Assembly (NCBI RefSeq): GCF_015674855.1 | Contig: NZ_JADMLG010000002.1 | Location: 693,280-757,279 of the forward strand | Length of the DNA stretch: 64,000 nt | From: Nocardia bovistercoris | GTDB taxonomy: Bacteria; Actinomycetota; Actinomycetes; Mycobacteriales; Mycobacteriaceae | Reading direction: 5' to 3' | Shown here: one piece after another, positions 38,264-48,641 of the stretch | How the letters are laid out: each line of letters opens with the position of its first letter | Position numbering within the stretch: position 1 is the stretch's first letter | The notes under the pieces: generated by a model | What the model was told of the DNA's origin: nothing | What the model saw: the letters and a program-made list of their open reading frames with translations, nothing else | The model's database searches: none | Translations under genes and position numbers: made by a program

Positions 38264-38341
38264 CGGACGAACCTATCAAGCCTCGAATACGGCACGGCAC
38301 CGACTCGTACCCCGAACCGACGCGACGCACCGGTTCGATGC

Positions 38342-39538
<1,197 letters not shown>

Positions 39539-39645
39539 TCACGAACAGATCTCGATGCCGCAGGTAAATCACGGAATAGCAGCGTCGAGTGACCTATCCC
39601 ACAATTTGTGTATCGGAAGATCATCGGGGTTACGCGCGTGCGCGG

Positions 39646-40473
39646 TCAGATTCCGTAGACCCGCCTCGCGTTCGCCGTCGTGATCCGCGCGAGTTCCACC
39701 GGATCCTGATTCCGCAATTCCGCCAGCGCGCGCACGGTGTACGGCAGGCAATACGGCTCGTTCGGCGCGCCGCGGAACGGATGCGGGGTCAGATACGGCG
39801 CGTCGGTCTCCACCAGGATCTGGTCGTCGGGCACCACCTGAGCCGCCTCGCGCAGATCGTGCGCGTTCTTGAAGCTCACCGTGCCCGAGAAACTCAGCAC
39901 ATAGCCCTCGTCGACGCACGACAACGCCATATTGGTGTCGGAGGAGAAGCAGTGGAAGATCACCTTCGACGGCGCGCCCTCGTCGAGCAGCACCGTCAGC
40001 AGGTCGTGGTCGGCCTCGCGGTTGTGGATCATCAGCGGCTTGCGCACCCGCTTGGCCAGGTCGATATGCCAGCGGAACCCCTCGATCTGGGTCTCGATAT
40101 CCGCGCAGCCATCCAGCTTGCCCGGCCAGTAGTAGTCGAGTCCGGTCTCGCCGACCGCCACCACGCGTGGGTCGCCCGCCAACTCCTCCAGCTCCGCCTT
40201 CGCCGCGTCGTCGAGGGCGTTCGCGCGGGTCGGGTGCAGGGCGACGGCCGCGTAGACCCGGTGGTCCCAGTGCGCCGCGCGCACCGCCCACCGCGCGGCG
40301 GCCAGATCGTCGGCGACCGTCACGATCGTGCCGACGCCGACCGCGGCCGCGCGGTCGACGACCACCGCGACCGAATCGGCGTCGCTCGCGCCGCAGGAGT
40401 CGAGATGGGTGTGCGCGTCCACCAGCGGCGTGAGCGGTTCGGGCGGCGCGGGGGCCTCCCGCTTCGCGCTCAC
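39646..40473 (-). CDS. tatD: TatD family metal-dependent deoxyribonuclease
   Basis: A TIM-barrel hydrolase of 275 residues with the metal motifs [13 protein letters not shown] near the N-terminus, [29 protein letters not shown] and [14 protein letters not shown]. TatD proteins degrade DNA 3'-5' and participate in repair and DNA turnover. The start is GTG with GAGG upstream; the longer open frame has no similarity. Divergent from metG, as in other Mycobacteriales. Confidence 0.94.
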   Translation of the reverse strand: MSAKREAPAPPEPLTPLVDAHTHLDSCGASDADSVAVVVDRAAAVGVGTIVTVADDLAAARWAVRAAHWDHRVYAAVALHPTRANALDDAAKAELEELAGDPRVVAVGETGLDYYWPGKLDGCADIETQIEGFRWHIDLAKRVRKPLMIHNREADHDLLTVLLDEGAPSKVIFHCFSSDTNMALSCVDEGYVLSFSGTVSFKNAHDLREAAQVVPDDQILVETDAPYLTPHPFRGAPNEPYCLPYTVRALAELRNQDPVELARITTANARRVYGI

Positions 40474-40541
40474 CGGCCCGCCTCGGCGACCACGGCGGTT
40501 GCCACAGGGATATTCGTTCGAACGACTCGAAGCACGCGCAC

Positions 40542-40547
40542 TACAGT
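40542..40547 (+). promoter_or_regulatory. Predicted -10 element for a leaderless metG start
   Basis: TACAGT lies 9 bases before the metG ATG and there is no Shine-Dalgarno between them. Confidence 0.45.
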
Positions 40548-40556
40548 AGACACACC

Positions 40557-42143
40557 ATGAGCGCAGCCGACCGCACAGCACCCACCGGTGCCGAGGCACC
40601 AGCCTTCTACATCACCACGGCCATCGCGTACCCCAACGGTGCGCCGCACATCGGGCATGCCTACGAGTACATCTCTTCGGATGCCATCGCCCGGTTCAAG
40701 CGGCTCGACGGGTACGACGTGTTCTTCATGACCGGCACCGACGAGCACGGTCAGAAGATGCAGCAGACCGCGGCGGCCGAGGGCATTCCGGTCGAGGAAC
40801 TGGCGACGCGCAACTCCGACGTGTTCGAGGCGATGGACAAGAGCCTCGACATCTCCTTCGACCGCTTCATCCGCACCACCGACGAGGACCACCAGCGCGC
40901 GAGTTTCGCGATCTGGGAGCGGATGCTCGCCAACGGCGACATCTACCTCGGGAACTACTCGGGCTGGTATTCGGTGCGCGACGAGGCGTTCTACACCGAC
41001 GAGGAGACTACCCTCCTCGACGACGGTTCCCGGATCTCGACCGAATCGAAGACGCCGGTGGTGTGGACCGAGGAGTCCAACTACTTCTTCCGCCTATCCG
41101 CCTACCAGGACAAGCTGCTCGCGCTCTACGAGGAGCATCCGGAATTCATCGCGCCCGCAACGCGGCGCAACGAAATCGTCAGTTACGTCAAAGCGGGACT
41201 GAAGGATCTGTCGATCTCCCGCACCACCTTCGACTGGGGTGTGCCGGTGCCTGACCACCCCGATCACGTCATGTACGTGTGGGTGGACGCGCTCACCAAC
41301 TACCTCACCGGCGTCGGTTTCCCCGACACGGAATCGGCCGCCTTCCGGAAATACTGGCCCGCCGATGTGCACATCATCGGTAAGGACATCACCCGTTTCC
41401 ACACCGTCTACTGGCCCGCGTTCCTGCTGTCGGCGGGCGTGGAATTGCCGAAACGCGTTTTCGTGCACGGCTTCCTGTACAACAAGGGCGAGAAGATGTC
41501 GAAGTCGGTCGGCAATGTCGTCGACCCGCTCGCGCTGGTCGAGACGTACGGATTGGACGCGCTGCGTTTCTTCCTCCTGCGCGAGATCTCCTACGGCCAG
41601 GACGGCAGCTACAGCCACGAGGCCATCGTCGGCCGCATCAATGCCGACCTGGCCAACGAATTCGGCAACCTGGTGCAGCGCAGTCTCACGATGGTGAACA
41701 AGAATTGCGACGCCGCCGTGCCGACCCCCGGCGAATTCACCCCCGAGGACCGGGAACTGCTCGATCGCGCGGCCGCGCTGCTCGACCGCTGCCGAACCGA
41801 ATTCGACGGCCAGCAGATCCATCTGGCGTTGGAAGCGCTCTGGCTCACCCTCGGCGAGACCAACCGGTACTTCTCCGCGCAGCAGCCGTGGGCCCTGCGC
41901 AAGTCGGGTACCGAGACGGATCTGACGCGCATGGCGACGGTGCTCTACGTCACGCTCGAGGTGGTGCGCATCGTCGCGATCCTGGTGCAGCCGGTAATGC
42001 CCGACTCCGCCGCCAAGATCCTCGACCTGCTCGCCCAGCCCGGCCGCACCTTCGCCGACATCGGCACGCCACTGGTGGCGGGCACGCCGCTGCCCGCGCC
42101 GGAGCCGGTCTACCCGAGGTACGTTGAACCCAAAGAGGCGTAA
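40557..42143 (+). CDS. metG: Methionyl-tRNA synthetase
   Basis: Class I synthetase charging tRNA-Met. The 528-residue protein has the HIGH motif as HIGH at 31-34 (in [15 protein letters not shown]) and KMSKS at 313-317 in [10 protein letters not shown]. It lacks the long zinc-knuckle insertion and C-terminal EMAP-like dimerisation domain, as in mycobacterial MetS. The anticodon-binding helical domain includes [17 protein letters not shown] and [10 protein letters not shown] rho-independent-like hairpin follows the stop. Confidence 0.97.
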   Translation: MSAADRTAPTGAEAPAFYITTAIAYPNGAPHIGHAYEYISSDAIARFKRLDGYDVFFMTGTDEHGQKMQQTAAAEGIPVEELATRNSDVFEAMDKSLDISFDRFIRTTDEDHQRASFAIWERMLANGDIYLGNYSGWYSVRDEAFYTDEETTLLDDGSRISTESKTPVVWTEESNYFFRLSAYQDKLLALYEEHPEFIAPATRRNEIVSYVKAGLKDLSISRTTFDWGVPVPDHPDHVMYVWVDALTNYLTGVGFPDTESAAFRKYWPADVHIIGKDITRFHTVYWPAFLLSAGVELPKRVFVHGFLYNKGEKMSKSVGNVVDPLALVETYGLDALRFFLLREISYGQDGSYSHEAIVGRINADLANEFGNLVQRSLTMVNKNCDAAVPTPGEFTPEDRELLDRAAALLDRCRTEFDGQQIHLALEALWLTLGETNRYFSAQQPWALRKSGTETDLTRMATVLYVTLEVVRIVAILVQPVMPDSAAKILDLLAQPGRTFADIGTPLVAGTPLPAPEPVYPRYVEPKEA

Positions 42144-42173
42144 CGGTTTCCGGCGGGATGCCGCCGGAAACCG
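42144..42173. terminator. Hairpin terminator between metG and the PEP mutase-like gene
   Basis: CGGTTTCCGGCGG and CCGCCGGAAACCG form a perfect 13-bp stem around the loop GATG, directly after the metG stop. The genes converge here, so it can work in both directions. No long T run follows, as is usual in high-GC actinobacteria. Confidence 0.85.
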
Positions 42174-42185
42174 ATGCCGCCCTTG

Positions 42186-42938
42186 TTACTTCCAGCGATC
42201 GAGCAGGCGGTTGGCCTCCTCGGCCAGCGCGAACTGGAGGTAGGGCCCGAAGCTGACCCGCGCCACACCCTGCGCGGCCAGCGTCGCCTTGTCCGAGAGA
42301 CCGGGCAGGCCGATCGCGTTGACCGGCAGCGGCAGTTCGGAGGTCAAGCGACGCATATCCGCGTCCTCGTGCCTGCCGACCGGGTACAGCACGTCGGCGC
42401 CCGCGGCCGCGGCCAGCTTCAGCCGGGCGATGGCGCGGTCGACGCGGTCGGATTCGTCGCCGTCCTGACGCAGGAACAGGTCGGTGCGGGCATTGACGAC
42501 CACGTGCACCCCGGCGGCATCGGCGAATTCGCGCAGCCCGCGCACGAAATCGGCGTGCTCCTCCGGTGTGCGCAGACGCTTGCCCTCGCTGTGCACGGTG
42601 TCCTCGATATTCAGGCCGACCGCGCCCGCATCGAGCAGCCCCTCGATGAGCTGCGCCGGTTCCAGGCCGTATCCGGATTCGATGTCGACGGACACCGGCG
42701 CCTGCACCGCCTCGGTGACCTGCTTCACCCTGGTCAGCAGTTCCAGGAAGGTCATGCCTTCGCCGTCGGCGCGCCCCACCGAGTCCGCGACCGGGTGACT
42801 GCCCATCGTCAGGCCCGAAAAGCCCGCCGACACCGCGAGATTCGCCGACCACGCGTCCCAGACCGTTGGCAGGACGGCCGGATCGCCCGGACGGTGGAGT
42901 TCGAGAAGTGCCTTGGCCTTGTGCTCCAAAGAGGTCAT
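42186..42938 (-). CDS. Isocitrate lyase/PEP mutase superfamily protein
   Basis: The 250-residue protein has the ICL/PEPM barrel: VLPTVWDAWSANLAVSAGF, the substrate loop region TMGSHPVADSVG, metal-binding VSVDIESGYG, GLNIEDTV and VVNARTDLFL. It belongs to the broad lyase group annotated as isocitrate lyase/phosphoenolpyruvate mutase family, like Rv1998c. The KKCGH-type motif of true isocitrate lyase is not present. Substrate unknown. Confidence 0.88.
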   Translation of the reverse strand: MTSLEHKAKALLELHRPGDPAVLPTVWDAWSANLAVSAGFSGLTMGSHPVADSVGRADGEGMTFLELLTRVKQVTEAVQAPVSVDIESGYGLEPAQLIEGLLDAGAVGLNIEDTVHSEGKRLRTPEEHADFVRGLREFADAAGVHVVVNARTDLFLRQDGDESDRVDRAIARLKLAAAAGADVLYPVGRHEDADMRRLTSELPLPVNAIGLPGLSDKATLAAQGVARVSFGPYLQFALAEEANRLLDRWK

Positions 42939-42965
42939 ATCCCGATCATTCCCTACCCGGCGGTC

Positions 42966-43130
42966 GCCTACGCATCCGCGCGGGCGGCGAGTACATACAC
43001 CGCGGCGCCGATGTTCATCGACCTACCTCGACCGCACCGGCAGCGAGTACACGCACCCCGCCATCGGTGCTCACCGATCTACTCCACCGCGCGTGCGGCG
43101 AGCACGGCGTCGTACAGTTCGCGCCGGGAC
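42966..43130. repeat. Three degenerate units made of the rsmI 3' end
   Basis: The real rsmI tail (about 43075-43130) is preceded, beyond its stop codon, by two diverged copies at about 43019-43074 and 42966-43018, each about 55 bp. Read on the minus strand they still encode versions of the C-terminus: AVLAARAVE (gene), RVLAAGAVE (copy) and YVLAARADA followed by a stop (copy). Confidence 0.82.
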
Positions 43131-43978
43131 ACGCCCGCCTCGGCCGCGACCTCACCGCACGCGTCCTTGAGCCGCATGCCCTCGGCGGTGCGCAGCTCCA
43201 CCGCGTCGACCAGATCCGCCGGATCCGCCGAAGCAGGTTCGGCCCCCGCGAGCACCACGGTGATCTCGCCGCGCGCGCCGTCCACCGCCCACGCCGCGAG
43301 TTCGCCCAGGCTGCCGCGCACGACCTCCTCGTAGGTCTTGGTCAGTTCGCGGCACACCGCGGCCCGCCGATCGGGACCGAGCACCGCGACCGCGTCGGCC
43401 AGGCAGTCCGCCAGCCGGTGCGGCGCCTCGAAGAACACACACGCGCGCTGTTCGTTCGCCAACCCGGCGAGCCAGGTGCGACGCTGCCCCGATTTACGCG
43501 GCGCGAACCCGTCGAAGCAGAACCGTTCCACAGGTAGCGCCGACAGCGCCAGCGCCGTGGTCACCGCGGACGGGCCGGGCAAACAGGTGACCGGCAGCTC
43601 GCGTTCGACACAGGCCGCCACCATCCGGTAACCGGGATCACTCACCGACGGCATGCCCGCGTCGGTGACCAACAGCACGGTATGCCCGGCCTCGATCTCC
43701 TCGAGCAGCACCGGAATGCGCGCGGCCTCGACATGGTCGTAGAAGCTCACCACCCGACCGGAGATCTCCACCCCGAGCGCCTTGGCGAGCGCCCGCGTGC
43801 GGCGGGTGTCCTCAGCGGCGACGACCTCAGCGCGCCCCAACGCGTCGCGCAACCGCTGAGAGGCGTCACCGACATCCCCCATCGGAGTCGCCGCGAGCAC
43901 CAGCCGCCCACGCACCTCCCGATCCGCCTCCCGCGCCACCGCACTCCCATCCGTAGTGGATTCGGCCCGGCCGCTCAC
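43079..43978 (-). CDS. rsmI: 16S rRNA (cytidine(1402)-2'-O)-methyltransferase RsmI
   Basis: RsmI methylates C1402 of 16S rRNA. The 299-residue protein has the tetrapyrrole-methylase fold: RLVLAATPMGDVGDASQRLRD (N-motif), AAEDTRRTRALAKALG, VSFYDHVEAARIP, VTDAGMPSVSDPGYRMV and FEAPHRLADCLADA, then LTKTYEEVVRGSLGELA. The GTG at 43978 is chosen to keep a modest leader; longer starts add low-complexity residues with no similarity, and the true start may be nearer GRLVLAATP. Divergent from pmt, as Rv1003 is from Rv1002c. Confidence 0.92.
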   Translation of the reverse strand: MSGRAESTTDGSAVAREADREVRGRLVLAATPMGDVGDASQRLRDALGRAEVVAAEDTRRTRALAKALGVEISGRVVSFYDHVEAARIPVLLEEIEAGHTVLLVTDAGMPSVSDPGYRMVAACVERELPVTCLPGPSAVTTALALSALPVERFCFDGFAPRKSGQRRTWLAGLANEQRACVFFEAPHRLADCLADAVAVLGPDRRAAVCRELTKTYEEVVRGSLGELAAWAVDGARGEITVVLAGAEPASADPADLVDAVELRTAEGMRLKDACGEVAAEAGVSRRELYDAVLAARAVE

Positions 43979-44483
43979 CGAACCCGCTGTGCAGCCTAGT
44001 TGCGCGCCGCAAGCAGTCGCGCGGCCCACCGCCGTGCTCGTCGACGGTCCACTGCTACACCCGACGCGCAGCCGCTGCGCCATGAGCGCCTCGTGCCGTA
44101 CCTACCAAGCAGCCCGTCGCCGCAATGACGAGCGGCCGACCACTGCGCACACACCCAACCCATCGCTTCGCTCTACCCTCGCGAGCAGCCGACCATCGCA
44201 CTCACGAGCAGCCAACCACCGTGCCGACGAGCAGCCACCGCACCCACAAGCAACCCTCCACGGTGTATATGAGCAGGCCCCCGTTGTACTCACGAGCAGC
44301 CAACCACTACACCTACGAGCGGTCCATCGCCGCAATGACGTACGGCCGACCACTGTGTACACACCCAACCCATCGCTACCCTCGCGAGCAGCCCATCGCT
44401 TCCCCCGCGGGCGGCTCACCGCCGCACTCACAGGCGGCTCACCGCTGTGCGACCGACGGCGCGCGAACGCATACGATCGGAGC
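43979..44483. repeat. Divergent rsmI-pmt intergenic region filled with degenerate repeats
   Basis: About 500 bp without a credible gene. A block of about 75-80 bp (44117-44199, starting TCGCCGCAATGACG) recurs 210 bp later (44327-44400). Between them lie about 22-24 bp units with a GAGCAGCCAACCAC core (44182-44330). The pmt frame stays open through this region but encodes only low-complexity sequence. It must also contain the rsmI promoter. Confidence 0.78.
44472..44477 (+). promoter_or_regulatory. Predicted -10 element for a leaderless pmt start
   Basis: TACGAT in GCATACGAT lies 6 bases before the GTG. The same GCATACGAT word precedes the YfhO-like gene. Confidence 0.5.
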
Positions 44484-46118
44484 GTGACCCAGGTGACCCC
44501 ACGCGCGACCGCACCGTTCGGGTCCGTGCCATCCTGGTCGAAACCCGCGTGGTCGAGTCCGGCGCCTACGCGCCCGTCCGCCGATTTCGGCCCCCTCGAC
44601 ACCATGCGCGGTTGGCTGGTCACCGGATTTCTGACCCTGATCGCCGCGGTGACGCGGTTCATGCGACTCAACTACCCCACCGAAGCGCGCACGCCCGTTT
44701 TCGACGAGAAGCACTACGCGCCGCAGGCGTGGCAGATGGTGACCGGCGGCGGTGTCGAGGACAACCCGGGGTTCGGGCTGGTGGTGCATCCGCCGGTCGG
44801 CAAGCAGATGATCGCGATCGGCGAGGCACTGTTCGGCTACAACGGCTGGGGTTGGCGTTTCACGGCGGCGCTCGCGGGCACGGTGCTCGTGCTGCTGGTG
44901 ATCCGCATCGTGCGGCGGATGGCGCGGTCCACCCTGATCGGCGCGATCGCGGGCATCCTGCTCATCGCGGACGGGCTCACCTTCGTCTCCTCGCGCATCG
45001 GCATGCTCGACATCTTCATGGCGTTGTTCGTCACCGCCGCGTTCGGCTGCCTGATCGTCGACCGCGACGAGATGCGGGAGCGTATGGCGCGCGTCGATCT
45101 CGAGGGCCGCACGGGGGTCACCGCGTGGGGGCCGCGGTTCGGGGTGCGCTGGTGGCGTTTCGGCGCGGGCGTCCTACTCGGTCTCACCTGCGGCACCAAA
45201 TGGTCCGGCATCTATTTCGTGGTCGCGTTCGGCCTGCTCAGCGTGTTCTTCGACGTGTCGACGCGCCGCGCGTACGGGGTGCGACGGCCGTGGACCGGCA
45301 CGATCGTGCGCGATGTGGGTCCCGCGCTGTACGCGTTGATCGTGATCCCGGTCGTGGTCTATCTCGCGAGCTACTGGGCCTGGTTCGCCAGTGAGACCGG
45401 CGTGTATCGGTACATGGCGGGCAATCCGTCGGCCCCCGAGGACCCGATCGGCACCGGCGGATTCTGGTCGCATCTCGTCCCCGACGCGCTGCGCTCACTC
45501 TGGTACTACAGCGCGCGTTCGATGGAATTCCACACCGAGCTCACCAATTCCGCGGGCAATCACCACCCGTGGGAGTCCAAGCCGTGGACGTGGCCGATGG
45601 GGCTGCGGCCGATGCTCTACTACTACGCCGACGGCGGCGTGCGCGGCTGCGGGGAGTCCCAGTGCGTGAAGGCGGTGCTGCTGGTCGGCACGCCAGCGAT
45701 CTGGTGGATCGCGCTTCCGGTGCTCGCGTGGATGCTGTGGCGCGTCGTGACCAGGCGCGACTGGCGTTATGCCGCGGTGCTCACCGGTTACGCGGCGGGC
45801 CTGCTGCCCTGGTTCCTCACCCTTGACCGGCAGATGTACTACTTCTACGCGGTCCCGCTCGCCCCGTTCCTGGTGATGGGCGTCGCGCTGGTACTCGGCG
45901 ACATACTCGGCCAAGGCACCGATTTCCGAAGACGGCACGAGGACGACGCCTTCCTGGATGGGCCGCCCAGCGAGCGCCGAAGCCTCAACCTGCTGGTCGT
46001 CTGCCTCTACCTGGGCGTCGTCGTGGTCAACTTCGCCTGGCTGTGGCCGATTCTCACCGCATTGCCCATCAGCGTCTCGACCTGGCAGAACCACCTGTGG
46101 CTGCCCAGTTGGCGCTGA
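44484..46118 (+). CDS. pmt: Protein O-mannosyltransferase (PMT family)
   Basis: Integral membrane GT39 enzyme that transfers mannose from polyprenyl-phosphomannose to secreted proteins. The 544-residue protein has many membrane helices. The catalytic first loop is TPVFDEKHYAPQAWQM with the key DE pair (about residues 75-76), and further PMT motifs are VVHPPVGKQMIAIGE, SSRIGMLDIFMALF and CGTKWSGIYF, with NHHPWESKPWTWP in the large loop. The GTG is fixed by the -10 element 6 bases upstream. Orthologue of Rv1002c. Confidence 0.94.
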   Translation: MTQVTPRATAPFGSVPSWSKPAWSSPAPTRPSADFGPLDTMRGWLVTGFLTLIAAVTRFMRLNYPTEARTPVFDEKHYAPQAWQMVTGGGVEDNPGFGLVVHPPVGKQMIAIGEALFGYNGWGWRFTAALAGTVLVLLVIRIVRRMARSTLIGAIAGILLIADGLTFVSSRIGMLDIFMALFVTAAFGCLIVDRDEMRERMARVDLEGRTGVTAWGPRFGVRWWRFGAGVLLGLTCGTKWSGIYFVVAFGLLSVFFDVSTRRAYGVRRPWTGTIVRDVGPALYALIVIPVVVYLASYWAWFASETGVYRYMAGNPSAPEDPIGTGGFWSHLVPDALRSLWYYSARSMEFHTELTNSAGNHHPWESKPWTWPMGLRPMLYYYADGGVRGCGESQCVKAVLLVGTPAIWWIALPVLAWMLWRVVTRRDWRYAAVLTGYAAGLLPWFLTLDRQMYYFYAVPLAPFLVMGVALVLGDILGQGTDFRRRHEDDAFLDGPPSERRSLNLLVVCLYLGVVVVNFAWLWPILTALPISVSTWQNHLWLPSWR

Positions 46119-46183
46119 ACCTCGAACGCCGCCCGCCAGAGCACCGCTCACCGGAGCGCCGCCGACCCGCACGCTGCCCACCG

Positions 46184-46465
46184 AAACTCAGCGCGCCTCC
46201 AGCGCCGAGCGCACGAAGCGCAGCGCGGTCGCGTCATCGAGCCCGAACCGCAGCATCACGGCCACGTCCTCGGCGGCCATGCGGACGCCGCCAACCACAG
46301 CACCGCTGACCCGGACGCTGCCCACTTCAGCGCTGCCCGCTCGAAACGACACGGACACCACCACCGGAACTCAGCGCGCCTCCAGCGCCGAGCGCACGAA
46401 GCGCAGCGCGGTCGCGTCGTCGAGTCCGAGCCGCCGGATCGCGGCGACGTACTCCGTGGCCGCGC
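46184..46465. repeat. Duplicated 3' end of the GntR gene
   Basis: About 95 bp starting AACTCAGCGCGCCTCCAGCG occur twice: at about 46184-46280 and, covering the real gene end, at about 46368-46465. The first 50 bp are identical. Both encode the tail [18 protein letters not shown] plus stop on the minus strand; upstream residues diverge (AAEDVAVMLRF versus [11 protein letters not shown]). Confidence 0.92.
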
Positions 46466-46742
46466 GACCGGCCGCGTCCGTGGTCGGGTCACCGGAGGAG
46501 GCGATGAACGAACCCTGCCTGCCCCTGGTCTCCAGTACACCGTCGGCTTCCAGTTCGCGGTAGGCGCGCGCCACCGTGTTCGGGGCGAGGCCGAGGTCGG
46601 CGGCCAGCGCGCGCACCGTGGGGATCTTGGTGCCCGCGGTCAACCGACCCGCGCGCACCATGGCGATGATGGCCTGCCGCAACTGCTCGTACGGCGGCAC
46701 CGGGGAATCGTGGTCGATCGTCACCGGGAACATGGCGCTCAC
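46371..46742 (-). CDS. GntR family transcriptional regulator (YtrA-like)
   Basis: A short 123-residue GntR protein: the winged-helix domain ([40 protein letters not shown] and [19 protein letters not shown]) is followed by only about 45 helical residues, the YtrA layout. The GTG start overlaps the arcA stop as GTGA; ATG three codons later is an alternative. Coupling to arcA suggests it responds to arginine or envelope state, but this is inference. Confidence 0.9.
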   Translation of the reverse strand: MSAMFPVTIDHDSPVPPYEQLRQAIIAMVRAGRLTAGTKIPTVRALAADLGLAPNTVARAYRELEADGVLETRGRQGSFIASSGDPTTDAAGRAATEYVAAIRRLGLDDATALRFVRSALEAR

Positions 46743-48031
46743 GTGTCGTCGCGGGCGAGTGGGCAGGACAGGCAGCGCGGTCCGCCTCGGCCCGAACCCA
46801 ATTCGGATCCGGGGATGGGCAGCACTTCGATACCCGCGTCGCGCAGTCGCGCGTTGGTCATCTCGTTGCGTTCGTAGGCAACGACCACACCGGGCGCCAA
46901 TGCCAGGGTGTTGTTGCCGTCGTCCCACTGTTCGCGTTCGGCGGTGACCCCGTCCAGGCCGGTGTCGATGACCCGCAGTTTCCCGATGCCCATGGCCTCG
47001 GCGGCGGCGGGCAGGAACGGTTCGGGCCCGCGCATGCTCACCCCACCGGAGCCGTGCCGCCCACTGTAGTCGTCCTCGCGGCGAATGGTGAACGCGCTCA
47101 ACGTGTCACGCATCGCGGAGTACATGACAACAGCATCGGTGTCGACCATGGTGCACACGGTGTCCAGGTGCATGGTGGCGCGACTCTGCGCGATCGGCAC
47201 GACCAGGACGGTGTGGGCGAGTTCGTCGTCGAACAGGCTGCGCGCGAGCGCTTCCGCGCCCGCGGGCGAGGTGCGCTCACCGACGCCGACCGCGACCACG
47301 CCGGGCGCGAGCAGCAGCACGTCACCGCCCTCGATGGGCGCGGTATGGGATTCGTAGGCGCGGCGCACCCCGAGGAAGCGCGGATGGAAGGCGTAGATCA
47401 GGTCGGTGAGCGAGGTCTCACGCATGCGGGCGGGCAACGCGAGTGAGGTGATCGCCACTCGCGGCCCGATCCAGAACGAGGAATCCCTGGTGAACAGCAG
47501 ATTCGGCAGCGGGTCCACGACGAAGTCGCCGCCCTGGTGCATGCGCCGCACCAGCGACGCCGCGTCGGGGGCGAACGGCAGTTCGTCGAAGGTCATGCCT
47601 GCCATCAGGATGTCGGCGAGTTCGGGCGCGGGCGTGCCGCGCAGGTAGGCGGCGAGTTCGTCGGCGAGGTGGTGGCCGAGCCTGCGCGCGTCGACGGCGC
47701 CGGAGATGCCCTGGACGCGCGCGGCGCCGCTGACCGCGAGCGTCTCGGTGAGCAGGTCGGCGAGCAGCATGACCTCGACGCCGCGTTCGCGCAGCACGCC
47801 CGCGAAGATGTCGTGTTCCTGCTGGGCGCGTTCCACCCACGGGATGCCGTCGAAGAGCAGCTGATCGTTGTTGCGCGGGGTCAGTCGGCGCAGTTCGGCG
47901 CCGGGGCGGTGTAGCAGGACCGCGCGTAAGGTCGCTACCTCCGAGGTGACTCCGAGGCGTGTGTCCACGCCACCGGACCGGTCGTCGGTCGGATGCGCGC
48001 CGTTCCCCCCGGAACCAGTGTCTGCTCCCAT
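46739..48031 (-). CDS. arcA: Arginine deiminase
   Basis: Converts arginine to citrulline and ammonia. The 430-residue protein contains [32 protein letters not shown] (catalytic Glu/His region), [15 protein letters not shown] with the catalytic histidine, [13 protein letters not shown], and near the C-terminus [14 protein letters not shown], which supplies the nucleophilic cysteine. A TACGGT -10 element 7 bases upstream marks a leaderless ATG at 48031. Orthologue of Rv1001. Confidence 0.95.
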   Translation of the reverse strand: MGADTGSGGNGAHPTDDRSGGVDTRLGVTSEVATLRAVLLHRPGAELRRLTPRNNDQLLFDGIPWVERAQQEHDIFAGVLRERGVEVMLLADLLTETLAVSGAARVQGISGAVDARRLGHHLADELAAYLRGTPAPELADILMAGMTFDELPFAPDAASLVRRMHQGGDFVVDPLPNLLFTRDSSFWIGPRVAITSLALPARMRETSLTDLIYAFHPRFLGVRRAYESHTAPIEGGDVLLLAPGVVAVGVGERTSPAGAEALARSLFDDELAHTVLVVPIAQSRATMHLDTVCTMVDTDAVVMYSAMRDTLSAFTIRREDDYSGRHGSGGVSMRGPEPFLPAAAEAMGIGKLRVIDTGLDGVTAEREQWDDGNNTLALAPGVVVAYERNEMTNARLRDAGIEVLPIPGSELGSGRGGPRCLSCPLARDDT

Positions 48032-48038
48032 GACCCCG

Positions 48039-48044
48039 ACCGTA
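48039..48044 (-). promoter_or_regulatory. Predicted -10 element for a leaderless arcA start
   Basis: TACGGT on the minus strand is followed by 7 bases and then the ATG. Confidence 0.45.
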
Positions 48045-48120
48045 GTTCGCCGAGGGCCCTCGAGTACGGAAATCCACGCCCCCAATGCTGGTGTCCGATT
48101 CCCACCCGCGTGCCGGACAA

Positions 48121-48138
48121 CCTGAAGTATTGTTGAGG
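48121..48138. promoter_or_regulatory. SoxR-box-like operator upstream of soxR
   Basis: CCTGAAGTATTGTTGAGG is an imperfect dyad with 7-bp arms, close to the consensus CCTCAAG-N4-CTTGAGG. It lies 17 bp before the soxR ATG and suggests autoregulation. Confidence 0.65.
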
Positions 48139-48155
48139 TGAATGGAGGAGCGTGC

Positions 48156-48641
48156 ATGTCGAATGCCGATTGGCGAGCGAAGGAACTGACCCCCGGTCAA
48201 CTTTCCGAGCGTAGCGGAGTGGCCGTTTCCGCGTTGCACTTCTACGAACGCGAAGGCCTCATCACCAGCCGCCGCACCAGCGGAAATCAACGCCGCTATA
48301 CGCGCGAGACCTTGCGCCGGGTCGCCTTCATCAGAATCTCGCAGCGGGTCGGCATACCGCTCAGCGAGATTCGCGCGGCATTGGACAAACTCCCCGAAGG
48401 GCGAACACCGACCAGACGCGACTGGGAAACGCTGTCCACCACATGGCGCGGCGACCTCGACGACCGCATCAACCAGCTGATTCGCCTGCGCGACAACCTC
48501 ACCGGCTGTATCGGCTGCGGCTGCCTGTCACTCGGCAGCTGCAAACTCGTCAACGAATACGACCGCCTCGGCACCGAAGGCCCCGGCGCGCGCGTCCTGG
48601 ACACCCACCTCAACTGCCCTTCGAAACCAGCAGCCTGCTGA
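48156..48641 (+). CDS. soxR: Redox-sensitive transcriptional regulator SoxR
   Basis: A MerR-family activator using a [2Fe-2S] cluster. The 161-residue protein has the MerR helix-turn-helix with [26 protein letters not shown], a dimerisation helix, and the SoxR cluster motif C118-x2-C121-x-C123-x5-C129 ([12 protein letters not shown]), exactly the family spacing. The ATG is preceded by GGAGGAG. The C-terminal extension overlaps the SDR gene by 32 bp, tail to tail. In actinobacteria SoxR senses redox-active compounds and often controls a small regulon. Confidence 0.97.
   Translation: MSNADWRAKELTPGQLSERSGVAVSALHFYEREGLITSRRTSGNQRRYTRETLRRVAFIRISQRVGIPLSEIRAALDKLPEGRTPTRRDWETLSTTWRGDLDDRINQLIRLRDNLTGCIGCGCLSLGSCKLVNEYDRLGTEGPGARVLDTHLNCPSKPAAC

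Noticed and set aside
44117..44400. CRISPR array candidate
   Set aside because: The units are degenerate and lack constant repeats with variable spacers.
43956..44483. N-terminal extension of pmt by 176 codons
   Set aside because: The extension is encoded by degenerate repeats. A -10 element and GTG at 44484 give a normal-length protein.
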